Part shown: positions 52,233-61,220 of the stretch, in pieces | Layout: each line of letters opens with the position of its first letter | Position numbering within the stretch: position 1 is the stretch's first letter | The notes under the pieces: model-generated | What the model was told of the DNA's origin: nothing | Databases searched by the model: none | The model's input: only the letters and a program-made list of their open reading frames with translations | NCBI RefSeq assembly: GCF_000337535.1 | Contig: NZ_AOIP01000059.1 | Span: 1-61,499, forward strand | Direction of reading: 5' to 3' | DNA from: Natrialba aegyptia DSM 13077 | GTDB taxonomy: Archaea; Halobacteriota; Halobacteria; Halobacteriales; Natrialbaceae | DNA: 61,499 nt | Program-made: the position numbers and the translations under genes

Positions 52233-53143
52233 GCGTTCCACCCCGCGAGGAAGTGTGCGATCGTCCGCGCGGCGGCGTCGACCGTTCGGCCGTCGGTATC
52301 CAGCGGCGGCGCACACTCGACGACCTCGAATCCGGCGAGTCGGTCGTCGCTGGCGACGAGCCGAACGAGGCGGAACAGTTCCCGCGGCGTCAGTCCGCCC
52401 GGCGTCGGTGCGCTCGACCCGCAGTAGGGTGCATCGAGAACGTCGATGTCGACGCTACAGTAGAGCCGGTCGACGCCGTCGAGCGCCGAGAGCGCCCGGT
52501 CGACGGCCTGCAGGAGGTCGTCCGCGACCTCCTCGGCGGTCACGATCTCTCCGTCGCGTTCGCGCACGAAATCGTGATACCCCGAACTCGTTTCGAAGTG
52601 CCGCGCGCCGACGCAGGCGTAGCCGTCCAGTCCAGCGTCGTACAACTGGCGGTAGGGCGTCCCGCTGGTCGGTCGCTCCCCGAACTCGCGCACGTCGAGG
52701 TGGGCGTCGAAATTGACGACGCCGACGCTCGCGTCCTCGAGCAGCGGCGCGACGTTCGCGAAGGTCAGCGAGTTGTCGCCGCCGAGAAAGACGGGGAACG
52801 CGTCGCTGTCGTGGACCGACGCCGCGGCCTCGCGGACCGCGTGCTGTACCGTGGCGACGGATCCGTCCGGAATCGCCACGTCGCCGACATCGCCGATATC
52901 GCGCAGCGGTCCGGCGTCGAAGTGATGGCTCTTCACCGCCGCGAGCGACTCCCTGATAGCGCTCGGCCCCTCGGCAGCACCGTCTCGGGAGATGACACCA
53001 CCGTCGTACGGTTCGCCGACGATCACCGCGTTGAACTCGTCGGCGTCGTCGACGGTCGTTCCGGTAACGACATCACCGACCTGTTCGTCGACCGGGTCCG
53101 ACGACGGACCCGACCAGTCCCGTGGCGTGGTAAACGAATTCAT
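52229..53143 (-). CDS. hutG: Formimidoylglutamase (arginase/agmatinase family)
   Basis: Last step of the pathway: N-formimino-glutamate to glutamate plus formamide. It is a 304-residue ureohydrolase. The second and third metal motifs are [11 protein letters not shown] and [11 protein letters not shown]. The first motif, usually GGDHS, is GGDNS, so one manganese-ligand histidine is replaced by Asn near residue 118. The operon position is unambiguous. It overlaps hutU by 4 nt and hutI by 4 nt. Confidence 0.94.
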   Translation of the reverse strand: MNSFTTPRDWSGPSSDPVDEQVGDVVTGTTVDDADEFNAVIVGEPYDGGVISRDGAAEGPSAIRESLAAVKSHHFDAGPLRDIGDVGDVAIPDGSVATVQHAVREAAASVHDSDAFPVFLGGDNSLTFANVAPLLEDASVGVVNFDAHLDVREFGERPTSGTPYRQLYDAGLDGYACVGARHFETSSGYHDFVRERDGEIVTAEEVADDLLQAVDRALSALDGVDRLYCSVDIDVLDAPYCGSSAPTPGGLTPRELFRLVRLVASDDRLAGFEVVECAPPLDTDGRTVDAAARTIAHFLAGWNA

Positions 53144-54885
53144 TCGTGATCGTGCATTGGAACGCGGACGTTCGATGCCGAAGCCTCGTCGATCGCGTCC
53201 TCGTAACCGGCGTCGGCGTGGCGAATCACGCCCATGCCGGGATCGGTCGTAAAGACCCGACGGGCTTTTTCGGCGGCCAGATCCGACCCGTCGAGGACGA
53301 CGTGGTTGTTGGCGTGGACGGCGTTACCGATACCGACGCCGCCGCCGTCGTGGACGCTCACGATATCGGCCCCGGCAGCGCAGTTGAGAAGGGCGTTCAG
53401 GATCGGCCAGTCAGCGACGGCGTCGGAACCGTCCTGCATCGCCTCGGTCTCCCGATTCGGGCTGGCGACGCTCCCGGCGTCGAGGTGATCGCGCGTGACG
53501 ACGATCGGCGCCGTGATTTCGCCGTCGGCGACGAGTTCGTTGATCCGGAGTGCGAACCGTGCGCGCTCGGTGAGCCCGTCGGGGTCGTCCTCGGCGCGGT
53601 AGCCGAGCCAGCAGACGCGACTCGGGAGTCCCTGGAACGACACCTGCTCCTGTGCGAGATCGATCCAGCGGTGGAGGTTCTCCTTGTCCGGAAACAGATC
53701 GCGCACGGCATCGTCGGTACGGTGAATGTCCGCCTCGTCGCCGGAGAGGGCGACCCAGCGGAACGGTCCCTTCCCACGGCAAAACAGCGGTCGGATGTAC
53801 GCCGGCACGAAGCCGGGGAAGTCGAAGGCGTTCTCCACGTCCCGGTGATCCTGTACCTGCCCGCGGATGTTGTTGCCGTACTCGAACGCGACCGCGCCAC
53901 GTTCTTGCATTTCGAGGATGCCCTCAACGTGGCGCGTCATGGTGTCGAGGCTCTCTTCGACGTAGGTCCCGGGGTCCGTCTCGCGGAGTCGGTCGGCCTC
54001 GTCGACGGTATAGCCCGCCGGATAGTAGCCCTCGAGTTCGTCGTGGGCGCTCGTCTGGTCGGTGACGATATCGGGCACGAACTCGCGCTCGAGCATTCCG
54101 TCGAACATGTCCGCGGCGTTCATGTGGAGGGCGATAGAGAGCGCCTCTCCGTCGGCTGCGGCCTCCCGAGCCATTTCGATGGCCTCGTCGAGATCGTCGG
54201 TCGTTTCCATGCAGTAGTCCGTCTCGAGTCGCCTGTCGATGCGGCGTTCGTCCACCTCGGCGGCGATGCAGACGCCGTGGTTCATCGTCACGGCGAGCGG
54301 TTGGGCTCCGCCCATGCCGCCGAGACCGCCGGTGACGGTGATCGTCCCGCGCAAGCCCTCGCTCTCGGGGAAGTGCTGGCGCGCGACCTCGGCCAGCGTC
54401 TCGAACGTCCCCTGGATGATTCCCTGCGTACCGATGTAGGCCCAGGAGCCGGCGGTCATCTGGCCGTACATGATCAGTCCTTTCGACTCGAGTTCGTGGA
54501 AGTGCTCCCAGTCGTCCCACTTGCCGACGAGGTTCGAGTTCGCGATCAGCACTCGCGGCGCTCGCTCGTGGGTCGTGAACCGACCGACCGGTTTCCCCGA
54601 CTGAACGAGCAACGTTTCGTCGCTCTCGAGATCCCGGAGTTCCGCGAGAATCCCGTCGTAGGCGTCCCAGCTGCGAGCCGCTCGGCCGGTTCCGCCGTAG
54701 ACGACGAGATCCTCCGGGCGCTCGCCGACATCCGGATCGAGATTGTTGTTGAGCAGGCGAAGCGCCGCCTCCTGCCGCCAGCCGTTGCATTCGAGGTCCG
54801 TCCCGGTCGGTGCACCCTGGTACTCGAGCCATTGCGACGACGGCTCGCCGATTTCGTGCTCGGAACGCTCCGTTGACTGTTCCAT
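53140..54885 (-). CDS. hutU: Urocanate hydratase
   Basis: Second step: urocanate to imidazolonepropionate, using tightly bound NAD+. The 581-residue protein contains the NAD-binding [17 protein letters not shown] and the active-site region [16 protein letters not shown], plus [18 protein letters not shown] near the end; these are highly conserved in the family. It is the first gene of the operon. ATG 54885 is chosen; a 22-codon upstream extension overlaps the AT-rich promoter region and is not plausible. It faces the divergent regulator gene. Confidence 0.96.
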   Translation of the reverse strand: MEQSTERSEHEIGEPSSQWLEYQGAPTGTDLECNGWRQEAALRLLNNNLDPDVGERPEDLVVYGGTGRAARSWDAYDGILAELRDLESDETLLVQSGKPVGRFTTHERAPRVLIANSNLVGKWDDWEHFHELESKGLIMYGQMTAGSWAYIGTQGIIQGTFETLAEVARQHFPESEGLRGTITVTGGLGGMGGAQPLAVTMNHGVCIAAEVDERRIDRRLETDYCMETTDDLDEAIEMAREAAADGEALSIALHMNAADMFDGMLEREFVPDIVTDQTSAHDELEGYYPAGYTVDEADRLRETDPGTYVEESLDTMTRHVEGILEMQERGAVAFEYGNNIRGQVQDHRDVENAFDFPGFVPAYIRPLFCRGKGPFRWVALSGDEADIHRTDDAVRDLFPDKENLHRWIDLAQEQVSFQGLPSRVCWLGYRAEDDPDGLTERARFALRINELVADGEITAPIVVTRDHLDAGSVASPNRETEAMQDGSDAVADWPILNALLNCAAGADIVSVHDGGGVGIGNAVHANNHVVLDGSDLAAEKARRVFTTDPGMGVIRHADAGYEDAIDEASASNVRVPMHDHE

Positions 54886-54910
54886 GCGTGTGTCTAACAA
54901 CGGGAACCCC

Positions 54911-54950
54911 GATAGGATCGGTTCTCCATTTGGAAAAGGTTTTTTAAGCA
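54911..54950. promoter_or_regulatory. Shared divergent promoter of the hut operon and its regulator
   Basis: The spacer between hutU and the divergent regulator is only 77 bases. It holds an AT-rich core, AAGGTTTTTTAAGC (about 54936-54949), usable as a TATA element on either strand. Promoters therefore overlap, so one protein bound here could switch both genes. Confidence 0.5.
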
Positions 54951-54962
54951 ACGGCGTGACGA

Positions 54963-55613
54963 ATGTCCGTGTACAAAGCCGTTTTTCGCATCCAGAGCGA
55001 CGACCCCTATTCGAACTCGACGGCGAACAACAACACGAGTATCGAACTCTGGTGTAACGACCACTGCGACCTGCTTCACGTCACCGGCGAACGCCAGGAC
55101 GACGTGGTCGCCTACGTGAACGCGGAGGTCGGAGTACAAGAACAGATCAGAAACGGAAACGACCGAACAGTCATCACCGAAGCGTGCCTGAAACAGCACG
55201 GCGAGAGCTACATCGAGGCCCCGCTTGCGGCAAACGACTGTCTTCTCTTACCGCCGTTGCGGTACGAGGACGGCGCGAAAGTCGTTCGGGTTCTCGCACT
55301 CGATTCCGCGAATCTGACGGCGTTCTACGCCGATGTTGCCGACGAGCACACCGTGACCGTCGAATCGAAAAAGGAACTCCAAACCGTCGCCTCGGAGACG
55401 CCGGTGCTGTCGGTGGGCTCGTTCCTGCCGACGCTCTCGGATCGACAGCGCGCCGTCTTCCTGGCCGCTCATAATCAGGGATACTACGAGATCCCGCGCG
55501 AGACGACGACCGCCGAAATCGCGGAGACGGTCGGCGTCGGTCGTCGAACGGCAGAACACCACCTCAGACGCGCTGAAGAAAAACTCGCGGACGCGTTCGC
55601 CGCATACCTGTAG
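54963..55613 (+). CDS. hutR: HTH_10 regulator of the hut operon (HutR-like)
   Basis: A 216-residue Bat-type regulator. The C-terminal HTH_10 domain reads [20 protein letters not shown] and [20 protein letters not shown] with [11 protein letters not shown]. The N-terminal half is a sensor domain rich in beta strands ([18 protein letters not shown]). HTH_10 regulators sit divergently next to hut operons in several haloarchaea, which supports control of hutUGIH by histidine or urocanate. The link is by synteny and not proven here. Confidence 0.85.
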   Translation: MSVYKAVFRIQSDDPYSNSTANNNTSIELWCNDHCDLLHVTGERQDDVVAYVNAEVGVQEQIRNGNDRTVITEACLKQHGESYIEAPLAANDCLLLPPLRYEDGAKVVRVLALDSANLTAFYADVADEHTVTVESKKELQTVASETPVLSVGSFLPTLSDRQRAVFLAAHNQGYYEIPRETTTAEIAETVGVGRRTAEHHLRRAEEKLADAFAAYL

Positions 55614-55711
55614 CCCACTTCTCGACGCTGCCACCTCGCTGAACTCGTCGCTTAAGCAGTGATATGTAAGATAGATATTTCAAATAGCCGCGCGTGAGGA
55701 CACGGAAACCC

Positions 55712-55739
55712 CACAGTTCACAGTTCGCACTTCGCAGTT
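55712..55739. repeat. Four tandem heptads upstream of the small Cys protein
   Basis: CACAGTT, CACAGTT, CGCACTT and CGCAGTT follow each other without gap. The heptads are similar but not identical, as in a slipped-strand repeat or a set of protein-binding half-sites. Confidence 0.7.
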
Positions 55740-55817
55740 TTCAATCCACCATCAGCAATGGGTTAGGCGGTGTGAAAAATTACTAGCTATTTGAGGTAAT
55801 GAATACTGTCTGGTCCA

Positions 55818-55943
55818 ATGCCAGCATGTGATGAACACTCAACAGCCATTCGTCAGGAAGCAGATACCGTCGAAGAGAACGCACACCACACCGAACACTG
55901 TTTTGAAGACGATACACTCGTCCTCGAGTGCACAACGAAATAA
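55818..55943 (+). CDS. Possible 41-residue acidic Cys protein
   Basis: A short frame starts MPACDEHSTAIRQEADTVEE and ends EDDTLVLECTTK. It is acidic, has three cysteines and three histidines that could bind a metal, and its amino-acid balance is typical of haloarchaeal proteins, which chance frames rarely match. An AT-rich element lies about 35-40 nt upstream. I recognise no family. It could also be a remnant of a longer gene. Confidence 0.4.
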   Translation: MPACDEHSTAIRQEADTVEENAHHTEHCFEDDTLVLECTTK

Positions 55944-56006
55944 CGATCATCGGCCGTGGTGAATCGCTTTTCAATGAGGATTTGGTCGGATCGTTTACTT
56001 GACCGT

Positions 56007-57293
56007 TCAATCCTGGACCTCATCAATCGACTCGGAAATATCATCAGCCTGAATATCGCTGTAGGCCTCGTGGGTCATCTCGACTGACTCGTGTTCTGTT
56101 TCCATCTCCAGAAACGGTCGTCCAATAATGAGAAGGAAGACCACACCAACAGCGAGAATTCCGCCAGACATCACCAGCACCCACAAGGGCGAGGTAGCGT
56201 CTGCAACCCGTCCGCTTGCGACCTGTGCTGGGACACTCACTAACGAACTCACCAGAGCCAGCGAACTGATTATAGTCGCCCGGGCGGAAGAACCAATGCG
56301 GTTGTTGACATATCCACTAGCGAGCGAGTGTGTCGCGTCGAATATTCCCCGAGCAAATACGAACACCGGAAGAGCCAACAGTGGGATAATTGCGAGTGAC
56401 AATAACCCCCCAGCGATGAACAATGGAACGGCGAAAAACCAGCGACGGTACCCAACTCGGGTCTTAATCACACCTGTGTTGTAACTAATGATCGCAGCGA
56501 GGAGACTGAATGCGGCGTACAACCAGCCAAGAAGGGACTTGACGGTACCAGATGCTACGCCAGCGTTCACAAGTACAGTTTTCGTAACCGGCTGGACTTG
56601 AAGAATAAGTATCTCAATGATAGGGACGAAAAGCATGAAATAGTAGACAATGAACCAGCGAAGCGATGGGCGAGAAAGCGACGTACCAATCACGCGGAAG
56701 ATGTCTCCAGCACCCAGTGATTGTGATTCGCTCGATCTAGTCGGTTCCGGTAACGGGCCGAGGGCGAGAAGGCCAAGAGCACTCACAGCAGCCGCGACGA
56801 AAAACGGAAGCGAAAGATCGATCTGACCGAGATATCCGCCGAGAATCGACCCAAGACCTCCGACGAACAATCCGGCCGCTACCCCGCGTCCCTTGACCGT
56901 TGTGAATGCCATGCTGGACGACCGTTCGGCGAGCGTATCGTATAACCACGCGTCGTCGCTTCCGGATCGAAAGTTGTACCCCATTGACCAGATAATGTAG
57001 AAACCGATCAAGACTGGAAATGTTCCAGTAAGTCCGATACCAATTAGAGCGACTGTGATGAGAACCGTACCAACCAGCAAACTATTGCGACGGCCAAGTC
57101 GATCCCCAAGGTACCCCGTCGGGACTTCACCGAGTACTGTCGTTAGTGCATAAAGTCCTTCGAGGAGTGCGACCTGTGTGTATGTTAACCCTTGTGCAAG
57201 CAAATAGAGAATGAGAATCGGTCGGTAGAACCCGACTGCTTTCGTTGCCTTATAGCAGTAATAGAGCTTAACTGGTTGTTGGGACAATCGCAT
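56007..57293 (-). CDS. Major facilitator superfamily transporter
   Basis: A 428-residue transporter with twelve predicted helices in two halves. The MFS loop 2-3 motif is GYLGDRLGRRNSLLVG near residue 68; the second half begins near the FIVYYFMLFVPIIEI helix. The C-terminal tail is acidic. It resembles drug or metabolite exporters, but the substrate cannot be read. Third codon positions are often A or T, unlike the neighbouring hut genes, suggesting recent transfer. It is divergent from the zinc-ribbon regulator at 57402, which probably controls it. Confidence 0.9.
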   Translation of the reverse strand: MRLSQQPVKLYYCYKATKAVGFYRPILILYLLAQGLTYTQVALLEGLYALTTVLGEVPTGYLGDRLGRRNSLLVGTVLITVALIGIGLTGTFPVLIGFYIIWSMGYNFRSGSDDAWLYDTLAERSSSMAFTTVKGRGVAAGLFVGGLGSILGGYLGQIDLSLPFFVAAAVSALGLLALGPLPEPTRSSESQSLGAGDIFRVIGTSLSRPSLRWFIVYYFMLFVPIIEILILQVQPVTKTVLVNAGVASGTVKSLLGWLYAAFSLLAAIISYNTGVIKTRVGYRRWFFAVPLFIAGGLLSLAIIPLLALPVFVFARGIFDATHSLASGYVNNRIGSSARATIISSLALVSSLVSVPAQVASGRVADATSPLWVLVMSGGILAVGVVFLLIIGRPFLEMETEHESVEMTHEAYSDIQADDISESIDEVQD

Positions 57294-57372
57294 ACGCTAC
57301 TCTATGGATGCAGAAATGAAAATTCTCTGAGCATATTATTACACATAGATAATTGATATATTCTCAGTAGCG

Positions 57373-57380
57373 ACTATATC
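57373..57380 (+). promoter_or_regulatory. TATA box of the zinc-ribbon regulator
   Basis: ACTATATC is centred about 25 nt before ATG 57402. The 108-base spacer between the divergent MFS and regulator genes is strongly AT-rich. Confidence 0.55.
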
Positions 57381-57401
57381 CCTTTCGCGACGACACAGTG
57401 T

Positions 57402-58268
57402 ATGGACGATCGTTCGGAGATCGGAGAGATCCTAGCAGCAATCGGAAATGAACACCGGATCGCAATTCTCTATGAACTCCAGCAAGCGTATCGCCATGAT
57501 CGATCCAGCCTTCCGTACGCAACCCTCAAGCGACGGATTGGCGTCCGAGATAGTGGGAATTTTAACTATCACCTCCAGCAGCTCGTTGGACGGTTCGTAT
57601 TCCAGGCAGACGATGGTGGATATGCACTTACGTATGCCGGTCGCAAGATCGTTAGTGCTCTCTCTGCGGGTATTTTCACTGAACAAGCTGGCGAGCGGCG
57701 CTTCGATGCTCCGGGAACCTGTTACGCCTGTGATGAGGCAGCCCTCATCGCACGGTATGAACAGGAACGTTTGTACATCACCTGCCAGTCGTGCGGTGAA
57801 GAAGTGTTTCATGGGCCGTTCCCACCGGCCCCGGTTGCGCACCGTGATGATCGACTCCGCGCGTTCGAGAGATGGTCACGGCGATGGAACGCCCTTGCGA
57901 CTACAGGTACGTGCCCGGAATGTGGCTCAGAAATGAACACGACGTTGACCGCTCAGGAACCAACGACGAGTATCGGGAATGTGAGCCATCGATTCTTGTA
58001 TACTTGTACGAATTGCTGGGCACGTGTGTATCTCCCGATCGGTTGTGCAGTTCGCGATCATCCGGCCGTTATCGGATTCCATACCTCTCATGATGTCGAA
58101 CTCGATACCCAACCGCTGTGGGATCTCCCTTGGGCGCTGAGTTGTGAATATACCACCTTCGATAGCGATCAGTCCTGTGTTCATCTCCGGATACCAATCG
58201 AGACCGATGAACTTCACCTCTCCGTCAACGATGGCGGAACTATCGTCTCGATAGCTGAGACCGGGTAG
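57402..58268 (+). CDS. ArsR-like helix-turn-helix regulator with two zinc ribbons
   Basis: A 288-residue regulator. The first 90 residues are a winged helix (ILAAIGNEHRIAILYELQQ, then DSGNFNYHLQQLVGRFVF and YALTYAGRKIVSAL). Two zinc-ribbon modules follow: CYACDEA with CQSCGEEVF near residues 107-132, and CPECGSEMN with CTNCWARVYL near 175-210. This architecture is a recognised haloarchaeal group of unknown ligand (DUF7351-like). It is divergent from the MFS exporter, the classical layout of an efflux gene and its regulator. Like the MFS gene it is AT-richer than the rest of the window. Confidence 0.85.
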   Translation: MDDRSEIGEILAAIGNEHRIAILYELQQAYRHDRSSLPYATLKRRIGVRDSGNFNYHLQQLVGRFVFQADDGGYALTYAGRKIVSALSAGIFTEQAGERRFDAPGTCYACDEAALIARYEQERLYITCQSCGEEVFHGPFPPAPVAHRDDRLRAFERWSRRWNALATTGTCPECGSEMNTTLTAQEPTTSIGNVSHRFLYTCTNCWARVYLPIGCAVRDHPAVIGFHTSHDVELDTQPLWDLPWALSCEYTTFDSDQSCVHLRIPIETDELHLSVNDGGTIVSIAETG

Positions 58269-58492
58269 GTTGCTTCGTCACCATATAAACCTATATTCAC
58301 CTATCCACCTCACACGGGTAAGTCTAATTAAGGTATTTTGATTCATCTTCAGTACAATATTTTAAGCGATACTATCCACCAGAAATAGATCGAAATGACC
58401 CATGTAGGACGAATCCTAAACTACCCCGAGAGCGGTTTCCAAGCGGTTAATCCAACCATGACGGCCACAACGATACTCGGCTTTAATCCCAG
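58269..58492. other. AT-rich spacer after the zinc-ribbon regulator
   Basis: A strongly AT-rich run (about 58320-58370) with TATA-like elements precedes a 41-codon frame (58395-58520) whose product I do not recognise. It is not called as a gene; see the small frame at 58493. Confidence 0.4.
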
Positions 58493-58594
58493 ATGGTTCG
58501 CGGCGTTGGAACAGTTGTGATGTTCGTGATCGTACTGATATACCTCTTCAAGTCGAGTATCGAACTGATCCTTGGTGGTGGCTCGTCGTCGTGA
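58493..58594 (+). CDS. Possible 33-residue single-helix membrane peptide
   Basis: ATG 58493 opens a frame encoding a hydrophobic helix (GVGTVVMFVIVLIYLF) followed by KSSIELILGGGSSS. A stop codon lies three codons upstream, so the start is this ATG. Such tiny one-helix proteins exist in haloarchaea, but no TATA box at the right spacing is visible and the helix could be chance. It overlaps the end of another short frame in a different phase. Confidence 0.3.
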   Translation: MVRGVGTVVMFVIVLIYLFKSSIELILGGGSSS

Positions 58595-58737
58595 ACTCGT
58601 CTGTCGTCTCTTAGTGGTCCGCTACGGTGGGGCCATTTCGAGGCCGACAGTAGCACTCACAAGCCGTTCGTAACCGGGTCTCGTTCGCCGACACTCGGTG
58701 CGAATATACGGTTCACCGACATGGTTATCGCTCTGAA

Positions 58738-59664
58738 TTACGTTCCGTTGGATCGTTGCTCGGCGTCGATTTCACGGGCCGCAGCGAGGATTAGCTCATC
58801 GTCGATGTGCTCGAGTAGTTGCTGCTGCCCGCGCTCGCTCCGACGGTCGATTTCGTCGTCGGAGAGATACATTGCGAATCGGCGGTCGATCTCTTGCTCG
58901 CGAATCGTCGCGAGTCGTTCCGCCCCGAGGTCGTGATCAGCAGGTAACCGATCATCGAAATATTCGCGCCATCGATCCCGGTCGCTCCACTCGTCGTCGA
59001 GTTCAGTGTCCATGCGCATCCAGTCGTAGTAGTTTGCCACGGGCTCTGGATACCCTTCCGCCCGTCGAACGGCCTCGATGACGGTGATACCGACTTGTGC
59101 GCCGCGGCCGGCGGCCATGAGTGCCTGATAGCCCGTCTCGCCGTACGGCGATGCGATGAAGAGTCCGTCGACCGGTGTCGATCCGTCGCTCTCGGCGTAC
59201 TGTTTATCGAAGTGTTCGTGTTCCTCGCCATCGTGTTCGTGCGTCTCGAACATCGCCGTGTCATCGTCGAGGCCGCGCATGTACTCGCCGTCGTAGCGTG
59301 TGGCCGCGACCACGCAGCGAGCGGTGACCGGGTCGCCATCTTGCGTGTGAACGAGGAACCCATCGGCGTCGTCACGGCGCTCGATCGACTCCACGAGATC
59401 GGGAACGATCTCACAGCCCGCCTCCTCGGCGTGATCGTGCATTAGCTCGTACAGCGTCTCGATGTCGATCCCCGCGGGGAAGCCGAGGTAGTTCTCGAGG
59501 TACGCACATCGCTGAATCGAGGAGCGTCCGCGATCGAAGATGACCGTGTCCAGGTCGGCTCTGGCGGTGAAAATGCCCGCCGCACAGCCCGCGGGACCGC
59601 CGCCGACCACGACGATGTCGTAATCGAACGCCGTCTCCCCTCGAGCGGTCTCGATCGAACTCAC
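58738..59664 (-). CDS. FAD-dependent oxidoreductase (thioredoxin-reductase-like)
   Basis: A 308-residue flavoprotein with a Rossmann start VVVGGGPAGCAAGIFTARA and the second dinucleotide-binding region near VAATRYDGEYMRGL; GLFIASPYGETGYQALMAAG near residue 170-190 matches the FAD-closing motif. The CxxC redox pair of true thioredoxin reductases is absent, so it is a ferredoxin-NADP-reductase or opine-type relative. The GTG start overlaps the stop of the binding-protein gene by 4 nt, so the two are co-transcribed. A role in reducing ferric-siderophore or related substrate is possible by context only. Confidence 0.85.
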   Translation of the reverse strand: MSSIETARGETAFDYDIVVVGGGPAGCAAGIFTARADLDTVIFDRGRSSIQRCAYLENYLGFPAGIDIETLYELMHDHAEEAGCEIVPDLVESIERRDDADGFLVHTQDGDPVTARCVVAATRYDGEYMRGLDDDTAMFETHEHDGEEHEHFDKQYAESDGSTPVDGLFIASPYGETGYQALMAAGRGAQVGITVIEAVRRAEGYPEPVANYYDWMRMDTELDDEWSDRDRWREYFDDRLPADHDLGAERLATIREQEIDRRFAMYLSDDEIDRRSERGQQQLLEHIDDELILAAAREIDAEQRSNGT

Positions 59665-60851
59665 TGCTCGAACACCCCATTGATGATGTCCGCGACCTCC
59701 TGGCGGTCGAACAGTTGTTCGTCTTCGGGGACGTCCGGAAACTGCTCCGGATCGAATTCGCCGAACTCCGTCGGAACGAGCTGGCGAGCAGCTAATTCCG
59801 TTTGGAACAGATTCGTTATCGGTCCCTGCTGGAACGACCCGCCGGGATAGATATTCCGCTCTCGTGCTGCCGTTAGTTGACTGCCGACCGGATGCTCGAG
59901 TATCGGCGTGACGAACTGATCGACGAACGCCTCTCCGTCGAACTCGCCGTCTTCGGTCGTCAGCCGAACGCCGCTGTGGACGACGAGTAGTTCGGGGTCG
60001 GTCTCCAACAGCCGCTCGTAATCTATTTCGCCACCATCGGCACTCTCGTCGGAAAACGCGCTCGTAATGCCGAGATCGCGATACTGCTTCATTTCGACGC
60101 CTTCGCTGCTGATCGTCATGGGAGAGAACCTCCCCTCGCTCGGGGACGATCCGAAGTTGACGAGTCCGATCTCGGGTCGCTCACTCGCGGCGTCCAGCCG
60201 AGCGCGAATGTCGGCTTGCATCTCCTCGTTGACCCTGGCAAACGCCTCGTAGCGCTCGCGTTCCTGAAAGAGGTCCGCGAGTCGGTCGAACGCCTCGTAC
60301 AGCGAGGGGAGTTCGTAGTCGTGGAATTCTCGCCGCCGGACGATGTTGTTCCCAAAGACGGGCGCGACGGTGTCGACGAGTTCCTGCGTATCGGATTCGT
60401 CCCACGAGCTGTCGTTGCCGGGCAAATAGTTCGGATCGGTGAGAAACACGTCCGGGTTGCGCTCGTAGAAGAACTCTTTATCCCATTTCCCGTCCGAATA
60501 GGGTGCCACAACGTCCGTCGGCCAGTCGACACCCACGCGATCGAAGACGTAGGCCGGCGGGTACCACCCCGCCGGCTGAAAGCCGTCTCGCTGTCCCAGC
60601 GCGATCGCCATATCGGCCCAGGGTCCGGTGATCGCCATCCACGTCTCGGGGACCTCCTCGAGGGAGAGACAACCGACGGGCTCGATACAGGCCTCGTACG
60701 ATCCCCGGTCGTCGTTCCGTTGTGTCGGGTCGTCCTGTCCGACCAGGTCCGAACAGCCGGCCAGTACGCTTCCCGCGGCCAGCGTGGTGCCGTATTTCAG
60801 CGTGTCTCTGCGTGTCGGTGTCTCGGTCGTGCTATCGGTATTGTCACTCAT
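59661..60851 (-). CDS. ABC importer substrate-binding lipoprotein (iron/siderophore type)
   Basis: A 396-residue Tat lipoprotein (RRDTLKYGTTLAAGSVLAGC in part: PTRRDTLKYG then LAGC). The body is a type-3 periplasmic fold as in FepB/FhuD/BtuF proteins: a long helix joins two lobes, with WMAITGPWADMAIALGQ near residue 70 and DPELLVVHSG near 290. Family members bind ferric siderophores, heme or cobalamin. The C-terminal 80 residues are closely related to those of the cut gene at 61221-61480, so the two are tandem paralogues. No permease or ATPase is in the window. Confidence 0.9.
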   Translation of the reverse strand: MSDNTDSTTETPTRRDTLKYGTTLAAGSVLAGCSDLVGQDDPTQRNDDRGSYEACIEPVGCLSLEEVPETWMAITGPWADMAIALGQRDGFQPAGWYPPAYVFDRVGVDWPTDVVAPYSDGKWDKEFFYERNPDVFLTDPNYLPGNDSSWDESDTQELVDTVAPVFGNNIVRRREFHDYELPSLYEAFDRLADLFQERERYEAFARVNEEMQADIRARLDAASERPEIGLVNFGSSPSEGRFSPMTISSEGVEMKQYRDLGITSAFSDESADGGEIDYERLLETDPELLVVHSGVRLTTEDGEFDGEAFVDQFVTPILEHPVGSQLTAARERNIYPGGSFQQGPITNLFQTELAARQLVPTEFGEFDPEQFPDVPEDEQLFDRQEVADIINGVFEQ

Positions 60852-61046
60852 GTGCGGATGTCTCGTTACTGGTGTCTGTGATCTGTCGGCGGCCGAATCG
60901 CTGTTCAGCTTCGCGGAAGTCGGGAACGTCGTCGCCGTCTCCAGCGCGGTCCGTGAGGCGCACGTGCGCGGACTGATTCGAGCCGGAGTGGAGTCAACGT
61001 GTCTTCCGCCTATCGTATCGGTAGTAGTGTGGATCATCGATTGTCG

Positions 61047-61220
61047 TTATCGTCTGACCGCAACTGGCTGATCGGCGGCGATAAACGGCTCACCGTCCCC
61101 GTCGGCGAACGCGAGGCCGCCACACTCGCTGCGACTGACTCGCCACGACGGCAGGTCGGGGATGTCGTAGTCCGACGGTTCGCGGAACGCTCCCGCGATC
61201 GCCCACTCTCGAGCGCGCAT
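61047..61220 (-). CDS. 57-residue protein between tandem ABC binding-protein genes
   Basis: A short frame of 57 residues starts at ATG 61220, immediately after the stop of the upstream binding-protein gene, and ends at a TAA near 61047. It begins MRAREWAIAGAFREPSDYD and ends GEPFIAADQPVAVRR, with one cysteine in SECGGLAFAD. Amino-acid composition and codon use are typical of haloarchaeal genes, and the spacing suggests translational coupling. I do not recognise a family with confidence. It may be an accessory factor of the iron-uptake genes. Confidence 0.6.
   Translation of the reverse strand: MRAREWAIAGAFREPSDYDIPDLPSWRVSRSECGGLAFADGDGEPFIAADQPVAVRR

Noticed and set aside
53146-54876. Long plus-strand frame of 576 codons opposite hutU
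   Set aside because: Mirror of the conserved hutU gene; GC-rich coding DNA commonly leaves open frames on the other strand.
58395-58520. 41-codon frame after the zinc-ribbon regulator
   Set aside because: A TATA-like run lies upstream, but the peptide is neither acidic nor recognisable; the evidence is too thin to call a gene.
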